Positions 32,117 through 44,960 of a stretch of DNA of 64,000 bases are shown here, in pieces; the stretch's first letter is position 1; each line of letters starts with the position of its first letter. Location of the stretch: NCBI GenBank assembly GCA_025201365.1, contig JAIXMF010000024.1:62001-126000 (forward strand). The letters are read 5' to 3'. A program made the position numbers and the translations under genes. Under the pieces are notes generated by a model. It searched no databases. It was not told where the DNA came from and saw nothing but the letters and a program-made list of their open reading frames with translations. The DNA comes from Syncephalis plumigaleata (Eukaryota > Zoopagomycota > Zoopagomycetes > Zoopagales > Piptocephalidaceae).

Positions 32117-35100
32117 CTATTGCACATTTAACAAATGAGACCATGAATTAGGTATACTTGAATCTAATGATGTTAGACTAAACAACGAGGAATGTGTTGT
32201 TGTACTTGATTCCACATCCGTATTACCATTAGAATCAGTATTAGTATTGGTAGTATTGGTTGTAGCAGTAGTAGTAGTAGTGGTAGTAGGTGATGTGGTC
32301 AATGTCGCATGCAATTTATGATGATCGTATTTAGAGTCGTCACAATTTGAACTGGTCAGTGTATTCTTCATTACATGTTCGTGTCCTAATAGTGAGCCTA
32401 GTGTAGATGCTAATGTTTGAGTGTCGGCATCTAACGAAAAGAATGATTGACCCGCCAGTAATGTGAAATCAATCATTGGATTAGTGGTGTCTGTTGAGTT
32501 GTCGCTTGCTTGTGATTTATCCTTACTCTTTGTAGTGCTACTGGTATTCTTACACATATCAGATGACTTGTGTGTATTATGATGAGCAAATATTGAATCA
32601 GTATTTGGATTGAATGTTGGACTTGCAGTAAGTGTTGGCATTGATGGCGATGATGATGGCATTGAATGAGTAGGCATAAATGTAACAGTAGCAGTAGCAG
32701 CAGTAGTAGCTATAGTACTAGCAGTACTTGTTGTAGTAGGTGATGCTAACTGTAGGGTAGATAACAAGCTGCAGTCATCATGTGATAGCAATGTATTTGA
32801 TGATAATGAAGACTTTGTAGGTAGAGTTGATGGCACATTATTGGGATACATCATTGAAGAGAATGTAGTAAATGAACTATCATCATACGACTCGGTGATT
32901 GGACTGATACTACTAGCTGGTTGTGATATAGTTGTTTGTTCAGCATCAGTAGTAGTAGTAGTAGTATTAGGATTGCTGTATTCCAAGTAGGATTTCACTG
33001 GTAATCGACCATTTAACTGGTATTCCTGCTTCATAGACGATTGTGTTGTTTGATGTGATGACAAGGTAGATTGATAATGGTCGACGATGGCAGTATGCCT
33101 CTTGTAATTACCATGAGTGGAAGGGGATAGTAGCATCAGTTTTAGTATCTCTTCCAAATGACCGGCATACTCCCATACGACACTCAACTGGTTGAGCAGC
33201 GTACACACCATTTGTAAATGAGTGGATGCCTCCCATAGTGCGGCAGTTGAGGATGCAGGCAATATATGATGATCGTGCACCCATATGATGGCAGCCGTCC
33301 ATAGACTATAGGCTAGAATAGGATGCTGATATAGCAGTGCATCACCCGTAATCCTACCCGTCAACTGGAGGAGTGACAAGGCCGACAATCGATATGTCTT
33401 GATCGATTGATGCTCCAGTGGCGTCTTCATCCGATAGCAATAGTCTCGTGTGGGATGTGGTATAAGCAAGGAACGATGCAGTAAGATAATACCCGTGTGA
33501 TAGAGGCACAACAACGCTATATGAGTGGAGATGGCGGCCAGTTGACAATCACGTTCGGTGGGGTCGACGGCCAGTGCAATGTCAGGGAAATTCTGTAGTG
33601 ATACCGGCAACTGTTGCGTGTACCAGCCGTGTAGTTCCTGTTCTAGTTGTGCAGCTACTTGTTGCTCCCTTTCAGTAATGGCAGATTGATCAGACGATGT
33701 AGGGGATCGTCTAGGTCGATTGGCAAATTGTATAACACGGCCCAATAGTACCAATAATTGTGGTATGTAGACTTGACCAGTTGACATATCCACGTTACCT
33801 AATAGGTTGGGAGTCTCGAACGGGTAATCCACCTGAAAGGTGAACTCATCAATGCTCACGGGTTGTCCATTGACCATGGCCGATAGTTGATTCAGCATGA
33901 AACAGCACCACCATGCTCGTCGCTTCTCTGCTAGTAGATTCGTAATCGTTTTATCATCTGGACGTGCACCAAGATTCATGGGTGGTTGCTCGTCGATTAA
34001 ATGTAGATTTAACATCATGGCCAGGCTATACAATAGGAATCATATACTTATTAATACTGTACTAGTCATATATGCATATATACTTACCGTGTACACTCGG
34101 TGTGTAATAGTATTGCATGTTGTGCGGCAGGCTTATACAAATGATCCATACCACCACCTGATGCATGAATACATAGATTCACTAGGATTTGCAAGGTTTT
34201 CAACGTTAACTGTGATTGCGAGGATGGTGTCGACTGATCAGCCTTCAAGGCCAGGATAGATTGGTTGGCATAGGCGCGACCTGCCATGTGACGCTCCTTA
34301 GCGGATACATTGGGCAATTGAGCAAATCGTGCTGCCACCGCTAACACGCTATACAACAAAGCAGTATCACTGTGAGAGGGCGATGAAGTGGCAATTATCT
34401 GCTGTGTAAATGCTTGTCGATCGAGTAAATTGAAATGCGATGACATGAAACGAAAATAAAGCTGTATTAAATGATCCCTTAAGGCAGGCGGTGCATCTAT
34501 CGTCTGACTTGGCTTATCAATACTCGGTAGCCGCAAACGATATGCATTCTCAGTGGAGGCAGACTGACCACCAGCATGTCCAGAGGACAACGAGAAATGC
34601 TCATCTACCGGTAATGCTGCAGTATGAGGTGATGCCGAAGATATAAATTGTGATTGTAACAATTGCTCCATCCATTTCAGACGTTTCTCCAATTGACTTA
34701 CGTAGTTGGCACGACTACCTCGTTTACGTATTTCCGTTTGATAATGACAGACGATGTTGTGGCGTATACAGCATGAACATGATGGTTTAACACTATCACA
34801 CTTTACCTTACGCCTACGACAAGCATCACATGCCAAATGACGAGTGGTAGTAGTAGTAGTAGTAGAACTAGTTTGTGATGTGGCAGTCGCTCTATTATTT
34901 ATATTGTTGCTGCCTCTGTTGTTGTTACTGGATGTGATAGATAAGCGAAATGTATTGATAGCAGATGTCGTTATCGCATTAGTTGATGATGTCATCGATG
35001 AAGTTGACGTAACAGGACTCAGTGAACTAGTAATAGCGGTCAGTCCAGTGGTACATTGTCGTTTCGGTGCTGGTTGTAGTGGTGGCATGGGTCGGGAAGG

Positions 35101-35157
35101 GCCGACAGTACTCGGGCGTGAGTGTACAGTCGGCACTGCTACTCGTTTACGAGACAT
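32117..35157 (-). CDS. Zn(2)Cys(6) fungal-type transcription factor (array member 1)
   Basis: Minus strand, exons 35157-34088 and 34025-32117. The cluster is ACDACRRRKVKCDSVKPSC followed by SCCIRHNIVCHY (six cysteines in the C-X2-C-X6-C...C-X2-C-X6-C array), then a linker and dimerisation helix with SQLEKRLKWMEQLLQS. The fungal-specific middle homology region starts about residue 270 (LRDHLIQLYFRFMSSHFNLL) and contains KRRAWWCCFMLNQ. The last 300 residues are Ser/Thr/Asn-rich, with Thr runs, and probably an activation domain. The intron falls at the codon before LAMMLNLHL, phase 2, as in three other members here. Target genes unknown. Start 35157 is the first ATG giving the basic N-terminus. 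Confidence 0.88.
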
Positions 35158-36385
35158 GATACTATACTTGATAGAAATAGAGATACAATAAAGCCAATAT
35201 ATATATATATATGTATGTATATATGTGTATATGTATATGTATATGTATGCAGATAGATATGCAGATATGTATAATAAACGTAGACAATGACTGGAGTGGA
35301 GTGATTGTAGCGGTACCACAATAAATGACAAGTGAACTAGGGAGTGTGTAAAGAAGGATGGTCACTCGTATTTTGTTGTCTAACAAGGAATAGAGCAGCA
35401 AGCCATATGTAACTTGTAGTTTGCAATAGTAAAAGGGCACGATCTAGTCAATGAATGCCGATAACATAAATGCACAAATAGAATAATGAACTAATGAATA
35501 AACAAGTGCAGTAGAGAAGTTGTTAAAGTTTTTTAACAGGAAAATAGAACAAAGTAAGCTAACATTTGATTATTGATTGATGTGTGGATATGAATGAGTG
35601 TGTACATTGTGTGTGTGTGTGTGTGTGTGATTCGACATGCATGCAAGACTTGATTTCGGGCCGAACTTGGGTTAATCAATGATTTATTGGACGATAAGGA
35701 AGAATATCACGATGTCAATATCAGTTAATCAAATGAACTAGAAGAGAGAGAATATGTAATCCAGTTGCGTTACATGTATAACAGGATTATTTCATTCATT
35801 ATTTGCTAATTAAAAGTAAAGACTACATATTAATGTCGACAATAACAGCAATTATATACACATATAGACGCTACAAAGTGAATGGATTAAACTCATTTAG
35901 ATATTGTTAATGAATAGATATCGAAAAATCAACAAGTAAACCAAAAGCTATATGAAATAAGTAGTGCATATGTATGTATACGAAAAAGAAGAAAGGAGAA
36001 ATGTATGTGTTTGTGTCGAGCAAAATAAATGGTGAAAAACAAAATGGAAATAAAGATAGGTCGTCGTCATCATCTCTCTAATAATCCGTAAAATCTTCAT
36101 TAACTATTCAGTCTAGTAATATATTTATAAATTACTAGACTTTAAACGTGGTAATGTGGGAGGATAAATCAATCAAGGCAATGGATAAAGAAACGCAAAA
36201 CACAAATCGTATTTTAACTACTACTACTAATAAGCAACTACTGAAATATAAAATAAATGCCTACAACAATACTGGTTATCATCATTCGTAAGCATAGTCA
36301 TCATAGTCGTTGTCGTTATGGTTGTCGATTAAGAAAAAGAAAGCGATAGAACAGTAGGTTATCGTATAACTATATAATCGACTTT
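35158..36385. other. Intergenic region upstream of Zn-cluster gene 1
   Basis: About 1.2 kb, A+T-rich, with an alternating TATATATATGTATGTATA-type run at 35199-35260 and a (GT)n run at 35609-35630. It is the promoter side of gene 1 and the 3' side of gene 2. No other gene recognised. Confidence 0.45.
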
Positions 36386-39300
36386 CTAGTTCTTTGAAGG
36401 AGGGAATTGAGCCATTCCACCTAATGATAATGTTGATTGTAAGATTTGCGAGTAATCCAATGCTGTTAAGGGATTAGTACTAGTGCTACTTGTGATATTG
36501 TGTTCACTCTGAAATAGAGGTGATGAATATACACTTGTACTTGTTGTACAATCACTTGGATTACCATTGCTACCATTAGGTTGACTAGTAGCTGATGATG
36601 TAGTATAATTGCAGTACTGACTATTAAACGACATGGTAGATGACATGTTGGATGATGTAACTGTGGCCGGTGAATATGGTGTATCGATCATTGCACTCAA
36701 ATCGTCGTCATCCTTGAAGGTCGGTGTATTCGTAAGTGAACGACTTTCGGGTGATTCCGATCCATTACTAGCATTGCTGCCGCTAATATCGTTCATTTCC
36801 ATCGCTGTATTGAATGGTTGCAACAAGTCCAACTTGTTCGAATGATGTTGTCCCGTGAGTAGTGCGGCAAGTTCACGTTGTACTGCACGCTCCCATAGCG
36901 GTATCAACTCGCGCATTGATGTCTTTAATGGCAAGCGTACATGTCGCCAAATATCGCTTTTATCTTGATTCTGCTGATCAGTACCATTGTTGTTGTTATT
37001 GTTGTTGCTGTTTGCATTGGCATCGGATCCATTGGTTGTGCTACTATTGCTATTTTTCGATTTGATATTCTGAATCTCGTCCATCATACGACATAGCTCG
37101 GTTAGCATACCGCGATGAAGACCTGCGATGGCCCAGTAATTCTCGGTTTGCGAGAGTACCACCAATGCCGTGGCTAGTTTCTGTTGAGCAGCGGTGGCGG
37201 CAGCAGGACCCAGATCACCCGTAGTTACCGTGTGCAATTGCATTAGACATCCGGCGGATATACCAAAAATGAACGGTGGAATCGAGTAGGGATAATGCTC
37301 CGGTCGTAGACGAGCACACATTGCGAGGATGCTATCCGCGGATGATTGTGCTCGTCTCAAACATGATATGGTATAGGGTGTGTGCGCCTCGTAGCAACCG
37401 GTGTTCAACTTGCTGCCAAGAATTGACCGATAGAGGAAGAGTAGCGTTCCGTGATAAACGATACGAAGCGTGTAGCGTCCAACTTCATCGCGTGCAACAA
37501 GCTTGTCGATATGCGTGCTACGTCGCACGTTAGTGGGCGGCCAGGTGGGATCGTCAGTGAGGCCGACTGCCTCTAGTGCATTAGCAGTGTCATTACCGAA
37601 TTCAAGTAGTTCCGCTTCCAGCTGCGAGAATCGTTCATCGGGCGGTCCGTTATACATGCCACCCGGTCCTCGTTGACGGGGTCGATTAACGTAGCGTGCC
37701 ACTCTACCGGTAATCAATGCTAGTCTCATCCAGCAATTCATACCATTAAAGGCGGGTCGTTGTGTCCAGGCCGAAAGCATACCGATATCCGGCACGGGAT
37801 CTCCGGTGACTGGTACACCGTCGCCTAACGTGTCTGCAAACCATTTACTATCGTCGCACGGCATCTTCACCTCGCAGTCCTCTTCGTGCACAGCCATCGG
37901 GCGTCCACTGGCTACACCGGCAAACCGATCTGTAAGTACTAGGCACCACCAAAGACGACGTCTCATTTCCATGCCAATCCAGTCATCCCTTGTACCGCTA
38001 TCGATACAACTGTCCGGATCGGTGTCATCGTCGAGTACGTGTAGTCCAAGTCCTTGAGCCATCCTACATTAATGATGATAATAATAATAATAAGCTAGAT
38101 TAGTATCGTGCCATCATACAGGATATTGCAATGATGTGCATAATTCAATCCGATAACTCACCTTAGCGATGCACCTGTTGCGATCCAACTCTTGGCCATG
38201 TCACCACAGGCGTACATATACGCGCCAAGAACCGTTAGTGTGGCAATGGAGGTCACGTCGGGAATCGCCACCGTTTGTTTGAGTAGATTCTTAGCACGAT
38301 GCGCGTACACCATTCCATTACGTAAGGTTGGATCATTACGTACCTCGGGCAATGGCGAGAATCGTACACCAAGTGCCATCACCGCGTAGAGCAACATGCG
38401 AGGCACAGTGCCATCGCGCGTTTGTCGAATGAACGTGGCACGATGCAAGAATGGTGCGCTGTAATAAGCGTATTGGAATACATTCTCGATTAGATGGTCG
38501 CGCAATTGCGGTGAAGTAGTGTCAGGCGGCGATATCGTCATGATATTACACGCATTTGGTACCGAGCCATTATTAGCATGTATACATGATTCTGCTGCAT
38601 CGCCTGAATCGATTACGACGTTCGCCAATTCTCCAGCAATATTAACCGCAAATCTAGGCAATGGTGGCGGTGATCCTTGTTTGGCGAGTATGCCACCACT
38701 ATCGATGGATGATGATACGGCTGTCGATGTTGTTGCTTCCGATTTAGTGCCGAGATCACTACTCGTTGATTGATGAGGCACTTTAATGCTAGACATCATT
38801 GATGCTGTAGTAGTAGTAGTAGCACTAGATGTTGTTGTTGTAGTAGTTGTAGTTGTAGGTGATGGTTGCGTACTTCCAAGTTCACCCAGTTGCGAAAACC
38901 AATCCATTTGATTAGATAGACTCTGCACGTCGACATTCTCTTCGGCTAATTCACGCATCAGCTTTTCTGCCGCAGCTCGATTAAACATTTTGCTTTGCGA
39001 CGATGGTGCTTGTGCCGAACTATTCTCCGATGGTACTGACAATGGCATTAGCATCTTCTCCATTAGATTCAAGCGACGTTCTAATTTCTCAATGTAACCC
39101 GGTTTAGGTCCACGCTTCTTTAACGTTTCCTGGTAGTGACAGGCGACGCCATGACGTAAACAACTCGTGCAACTGGGACGATTACCATCGCAGCGTACTT
39201 TACGACGACGACAATCATCGCATGCTTGCGTGCGTCGAAATCGTTTCTTTGGCTTGTTCGCTGCAGAATTCGTAGTTGTTGTAGCAGCAGTAGCAATGTT

Positions 39301-39654
39301 GTTGGTTGTCGCAGTATTTGTAACAGCGGAAGCAGCGGTTGAAACACTAGGATTAGGTGTAACGCCAGACGAGGTAGCGAGGGCGGCATGATTCGCAGTC
39401 ATGGAGATATCATTCGAGGGGACGTTATAAAGATTTGATTGACTGCTTACCGCGGCGAATAAACTTCCTGCTGGATCAAACAAGTCCAAGCCTGATTGTG
39501 ATAACTGAAGAGAAAGTGCATATTGTTGCTGTTGTTGCTGTTGCTGTTGTGCATTGCTAGGTAATGCTGCCGCAGCAGTAGCATTGTTACGATTGTCCAA
39601 ATTACTGACGTTTATCCAGTTGGTAATTGGATTGTTGTTGGGTAAAGAACTCAT
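36386..39654 (-). CDS. Zn(2)Cys(6) fungal-type transcription factor (array member 2)
   Basis: Minus strand, exons 39654-38162 and 38063-36386. The N-terminus has a poly-Gln run (residues about 38-47). The cluster is QACDDCRRRKVRCDGNRPSC then TSCLRHGVACHY, with GYIEKLERRLNLMEKML as coiled coil. The middle homology region includes LRDHLIENVFQYAYYSAPFL, LYAVMALGVRFSPLPEV and RRRLWWCLVLTDRFAG, with WIATGASLR/MAQGLGLHVL over the phase-2 intron. The C-terminus is Ser/Asn/Thr-rich. It is the closest of the five to member 4 by eye (RPSC, GYIEKLE, MAQ-L-LH-LD). No frame break across about 1,050 codons. Confidence 0.9.
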
Positions 39655-42600
39655 CGTGCATATATGCTGTATATGCTATATATGTATACTTGACGATAGA
39701 ACTTTGACGGAATAAATTTAACAAGGTGAAATCTCTACGTTCCTATAGATTCTATGGCCATGCACAATACGCATACACATATATATATTTATATTCGAAT
39801 TGGCTAAAATGTAAGTGAAATATTTGAATTTAAGAAAAAAGAACAATTAGTTAATATGAGAACGTTTCAACGACAAAGTTGTAGTTGTCGTTATCGTTGT
39901 AGTTGTCAAGCATGCGAGATTTGTCAACGTGGGGAGTACAGCAGCAACGACGAATACAGGAACAAAGTGGAATATTGCACACACACACGCACACAAGGCG
40001 ACAAGTAAAAAGAGGTAGAGAGGGATGCTCGTATACGCACACACACTTTACTGATAATCACGACCACACTATAGACTAAAACGGGCAAATTAGGCTGAAA
40101 CAGTAACCGCTGCTCAAGTTAAAAGAGAATATGGAAAACCAGGTTGAAATGAGGTGCAATAAGTGTTGTATGCTAGGTGAACAATGGTAAATGGCCCGGT
40201 AAATAGAGGAAAGAGCAGGAAACAGACTGCTTACATGCGATATGTATGCCTTTGCTTACGCATAGCATGCAATAGGATGATGGACTATGAGAAGGGAAAA
40301 AACCGAAAAAAACTAGAGAAGCCTTGTGAAAGGCTGGAATGTCGCTGTTGGTGATGTGAAAGTTACATTGCCGATAGACAATGTCAGTCAATACACATTT
40401 GCCTATCTAATCATTCGCACCTCGTCTATACTCTCATCATTCCTCACTCATAAATGTATCTACATTATTCTGACTTGTAGATTTGTATAAATAACAAGAG
40501 GAAAATGTATGAAATAAATGAGAATAATCCTTATATACAGGATGATTGAATACCGATCGCACTTATAATACGATACTAGCACTATCATCATCATCATCAT
40601 CATCATCAGATGACGTCTTCAAGCTGCAGCAAGGACAATAAGAACAGTATAGGTAATGCAGGTGCATACTTTTAGGCAACCAATATAGAATGAATCACAT
40701 CATTTGAAGACCAATAACATACATGCATTCATGACTATACGAACGATGATTATCTCGAGATGAAGAAAACGCAACTGTGGATTATTGTAACCGTTTACTT
40801 ACCGAATAAATGAGTGGCTTGTTTATCTCGCCTTATTCTTCTTATTCTTCTTCTTCTCTTTGAGCTCGATGAATACTATTATTGATCTAAATACAGTTGT
40901 AATGAATGGTAAAACAATAGAAACAACAACACTTTGCTACTAACAAAGCCTAAATGAGCAATGAAGAGCGATGATGATGATGTATCAAATGTGATGCAAG
41001 TAGAGAAGGAAAATAAACAATGTATAGGAAGTCCAGGTGAATTAGCAGCAATGTGCTAAGGCAAGTTGACTGGCATATAGTAATAAAATAATTCGTGCAA
41101 AAGGACGAGGGAAAGTCAAACTAGTTGAACGGTAACAGTTTAGGTGACGTCGTGTATTAGTCAGGTTTTATAACGCTTATAGAGATATCAGGATTACTTG
41201 CTGACAAATACAGGTGAATGTCGTGTCAAACCAATCTTAAAGTGGTAGCGGACAATTCAGATCAATCAGCCAACTGATCAACCGACTAACTAAGCAAGAG
41301 GATAATCAAAGATAGATAAATAGTAAGAAAGAAAGAAATAAAGAAAGAAAAAGCAGTACTACTGATAAGAAGCTAGTGGAACTGATAAAGAAAAATGATA
41401 AAATAGGTTATGATAGATGTAAGCGTCAGTTTGGCGATGACAAGTGCCAGTTACTTTATAGAACACGTCGGTAATAATAGAATAGATCGCTAAATGGTAA
41501 TGATGTCGCGCTATTCGACCTGACACGCACACATGAGTGTAACGGGATGAATATGACATTCCGATGCCTACTTCCTTCCCCTCCGCCATATGACCATCGT
41601 AGAACCCGTCCTATGACGCAAATATCGGCAAAATACATAGCTGCGACGAGTGCTCGCTCTCTTTCCCTCAAGTCTAGACGACTGATGACCACCGTGCCAA
41701 GAATAGCCTTACCAAAGTGGCGTCTAATGCCAAGACAAGGTAGTATCATTGCTAAACAAGGATATTTTAGCATTCGGTTATGGTGAATATCCGATACCAT
41801 TTCCTTCATTAAATCATGTGGCGACTTGTAATAAGTATATGAATGTGGCCATTATGCAGCTATAATATGACTAATTATCTGATTCCGTATATTTAGCAAC
41901 CAGTGGCATAGCGGCATGTTGATCTTCTGCGAAAAGAATGGTGATGATGCGTGTGATGCGTGATGAATCATTCTTGTCGTTGAGTCATCGCACTAACTCA
42001 AATGGAAGCACGTTGTCGGCTAGAACCGGATGGTCAGTATCCACAAACCAACCGCACCATCCTCATTATCATTACTATGACACTCGACACCTCATATTTA
42101 ATCATTGTCATGGTGTTAGCGTAATATCTACAACCGCGGGATGATCATTTTAGCGAAAGTCAGCCATTTATTATAAGTTCGTACGATGCAATGGAAGAAG
42201 CATGTTTACTATGTATGCACGGAGATGTTACACAAACTATATGAACGCGAAGATGTAGAGGTACAGCTATAGCAAGTCCACATTACGTTTCATTTGTTCG
42301 TTTCTCCTCATTCTACTGTGTTGCCAACTGGTTACATGGTGGTATTGACGAACTATTCTACTTCTTCATTGAATGTAATGGACTATTATGTAGCTTATTA
42401 GCAAGTATTACATCAAATAGACATATTCTGACAATGTGAACTATCCGATAGATGTAATATAATCTTGCAATCATTAGTTACGCAACAATAGTGACATTTG
42501 CTGTTATTGCGTGAGTAATGACGGTGATGATGATGATGACGATGATTGTCAACAAATACCCACTTGTAGTTCAGCAACGTGTACATTGTAATTTACTATT

Positions 42601-43357
42601 TTCTATCTCGGCTTTAATCATGATATACTCCGTTGTTCGACTTGTGCTAACAACTCGTCATTTGCTGTTTAGTAGGTTTTAAACGACGTATGCAGATTAT
42701 AACTATACCTCTACCATTTCACATAGTTCAACTTGGCAAATTCTTGGCTGTGATACAAAGAGAGACCCATTCGTTCTATTGATATGCCAATAATAGGTCA
42801 CAAGTTTGCCTCGAGTTACACATCTCGTTCATTTCGATAATGATCATACCCAAGGTGAATGGGATGTAGCTAAGCAGACACTAGATCGTATTTATTATGT
42901 TTTTATTTCTAACCTGATAAGTGTAGTTACGTCATATGAGTACATGTATTACGCTGACTATGCGTAAGAATTCGAATAATCGACAGTACTATTTGATTTT
43001 ATATGGAAAACCAACTCGAAGCATACTTATTCATGTCGAATGGCATAAGATTAGGCAATGCACTAATTCCTCGTATTATTAAACGGACATTGGTAATAAA
43101 AGAGAAACCGAAAGATTATTCATTTGCTTGTAGCAAACTGGTTCACGTCATAACAGCTAATCTATTAATGTGCTGTAGCAATGTAAGATGAATATCAATC
43201 TATACAACAGGAAAACATGACATTGGCATGGCATGTACGATAATGATTTTACTATAAATACGATGGTAACATCTACACTGCTGTAGACTGTATCAACTCA
43301 ATTCATTGTTTCTTTGCTCTCATCGGCTTTCCAGTTAACTCTCAATTTATCACCAAT
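39655..43357. other. Long spacer with possible coding remnants at 41.5-43.3 kb
   Basis: 39655-41500 is A+T-rich and low in coding signal, with CATCATCATCATCATC (about 40588-40607). Between about 41547 and 43191 several short plus-strand frames read like protein: GYGEYPIPFPSLNHV (about 41775), NWLHGGIDELFYFFIE (about 42330), LPRVTHLVHFDNDHTQGEWD (about 42810) and MENQLEAYLFMSNGIRLGN (43003). They could be exons of one gene with frame breaks or of a decaying gene. I could not assign a family or join them reliably. Confidence 0.3.
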
Positions 43358-44594
43358 ATGACTGTTACTCCATGATTGAAGGTGTCTCCAAGTATCCAAG
43401 ACACGTGGATCCAAGCCATTGAATATGTGTATCAATTGCATGGAAATGGCGATAAGCGTGCATTGTTTATTAATGGTGCGTGTACAAATGGCATATATTC
43501 AGCTTGCACTAACATCGTACTAGGTCGAGGTGGCACTTTTATCGGATGGTTAAAGCAAGCTAAATTACTTGCCATGAAGGGATATCAAGTGTGCATATTT
43601 GACAACCGTGGTGTTGGACAATCAGGTGAGCTATTACGTATGAACCATAGCGATATTGCTAGTTATTAATCATTCTATATTATAGAGAAAGTAGAAGAGG
43701 AATTTACGTTAGTAATAGTTGATCATTGATCATATCGTATATTAATGCCATGACTATATAGCATGATGGATATGACCATCGATACCGTCGAACTATTGGA
43801 TCATTTGGGATGGACATCCAAAGTTCATCTCACTGGAATAAGCATGGGTGGCATGATTTCATTGCAATATTGGCTCATTATCCGCAATACTTTGCTTCAG
43901 GCTGCTTGATAAGCACTTCGGCAAATGTAAATGCAGAGCATGTAAGAAGGCAATCGAATGACCATAGTAATAATGACATGTACTAACTTGCCATATAGAA
44001 TAAGCATGTTCTACAAGCTCAAATGACACAGACTGATTCAAAATGTTGAGGCCCATTTAAAAGTCTTGTTCCCAGAGGTAGGATATGTCGATAATAACAA
44101 TGATAATACATACATACATACATAGTCAACTAACCTCTACTATTAGCATTGGTTGAGTGCACCTAGCACACTACATCATGGAAAGCTTAATCGAGATGTG
44201 GCAATCGAAGTAAATAGAAATAAGTGACTAAATAAAACACGCTGCTTACTTTCGATCCCTTTACTATTAGCTAATTGCATATGCATCCGATCATGATCCC
44301 AACATATCCGAATTGCAAACAAAAGCAGTCATGACGCATTTAATCACAGAGGAACAGTTTGCAACTATACGCAATAGCAAGATACCAGTGCTAGTATGTA
44401 CTGGTGATGAAGATGCCTTGGTAGTACCTGCTAATTCCGAGTACATTGCCAAGATGTTGCAAAGTCCATTGAAAGTGTTCAAGGGATGTGGCCATCTTAT
44501 TGAAGTACAAGAACCAGAGGAGTACAGCAGGATGATTACGGAACATATCGAGAAGGCCAGCAACCATCATAATGCATCCATTGTCAATGAATAA
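43358..44594 (+). CDS. Alpha/beta-hydrolase fold protein
   Basis: Exons approximately 43376-43625, 43686-43707, 43762-43941, 43999-44079, 44149-44210 and 44273-44594. The fold is clear: IEYVYQLHGNGDKRALFING, GYQVCIFDNRGVGQSG, nucleophile elbow GISMGGM (serine of GxSxG), acid region VLVCTGDEDALV and catalytic His in FKGCGHLIEV. Length near 300 residues suits lactonase/esterase-type members such as enol-lactonase-like hydrolases. The substrate is unknown. The start is uncertain: the first good frame begins at 43376 without ATG, and an ATG at 43358 would need a one-base change of frame. Further one-base breaks occur near 43866 (GGMISL / LAHYPQYFASG) and near 44046. With three breaks it may be an error-ridden copy of a working gene or a pseudogene. 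Confidence 0.72.
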
Positions 44595-44901
44595 TATCTA
44601 TGCATTGTCATGATAAATAAATGCTGAATATATACTAGACATACATTGTTATTTCTTTCTAATATGAATAGTTCATGCAGAATCTTCCTTCTTATTACAC
44701 ACGTTTACACGTTTATCACTTGAGCAGCAATAATAATTTCAATTGTATGTTTTATTTAATAATTTCGCGATGTTAATACAACTGCATAATAATAAGGTAA
44801 GGTAATCAATAAAGTGGTCACAGCAAGAGTGTACAGTTAATTTTCAGTTGAATAATACGATAAATGCAAATAAACGAAATAGTTCCAAGTAGTCATCCAT
44901 G

Positions 44902-44947
<46 letters not shown>

Positions 44948-44960
44948 GGCATGCAGACCG
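44595..44960. repeat. Spacer with (CA)n(TA)n dinucleotide repeat
   Basis: 366 bp between the hydrolase 3' end and the 3' end of Zn-cluster gene 3 (convergent). A compound microsatellite CACACA...TATATA lies at about 44902-44946. AATAAA at 44616 follows the hydrolase stop. Confidence 0.6.

Noticed and set aside
35190-35270. Long alternating TA/TG tract as possible hairpin or origin element
   Set aside because: Simple dinucleotide repeat typical of the A+T-rich spacers in this window; no consensus element accompanies it.
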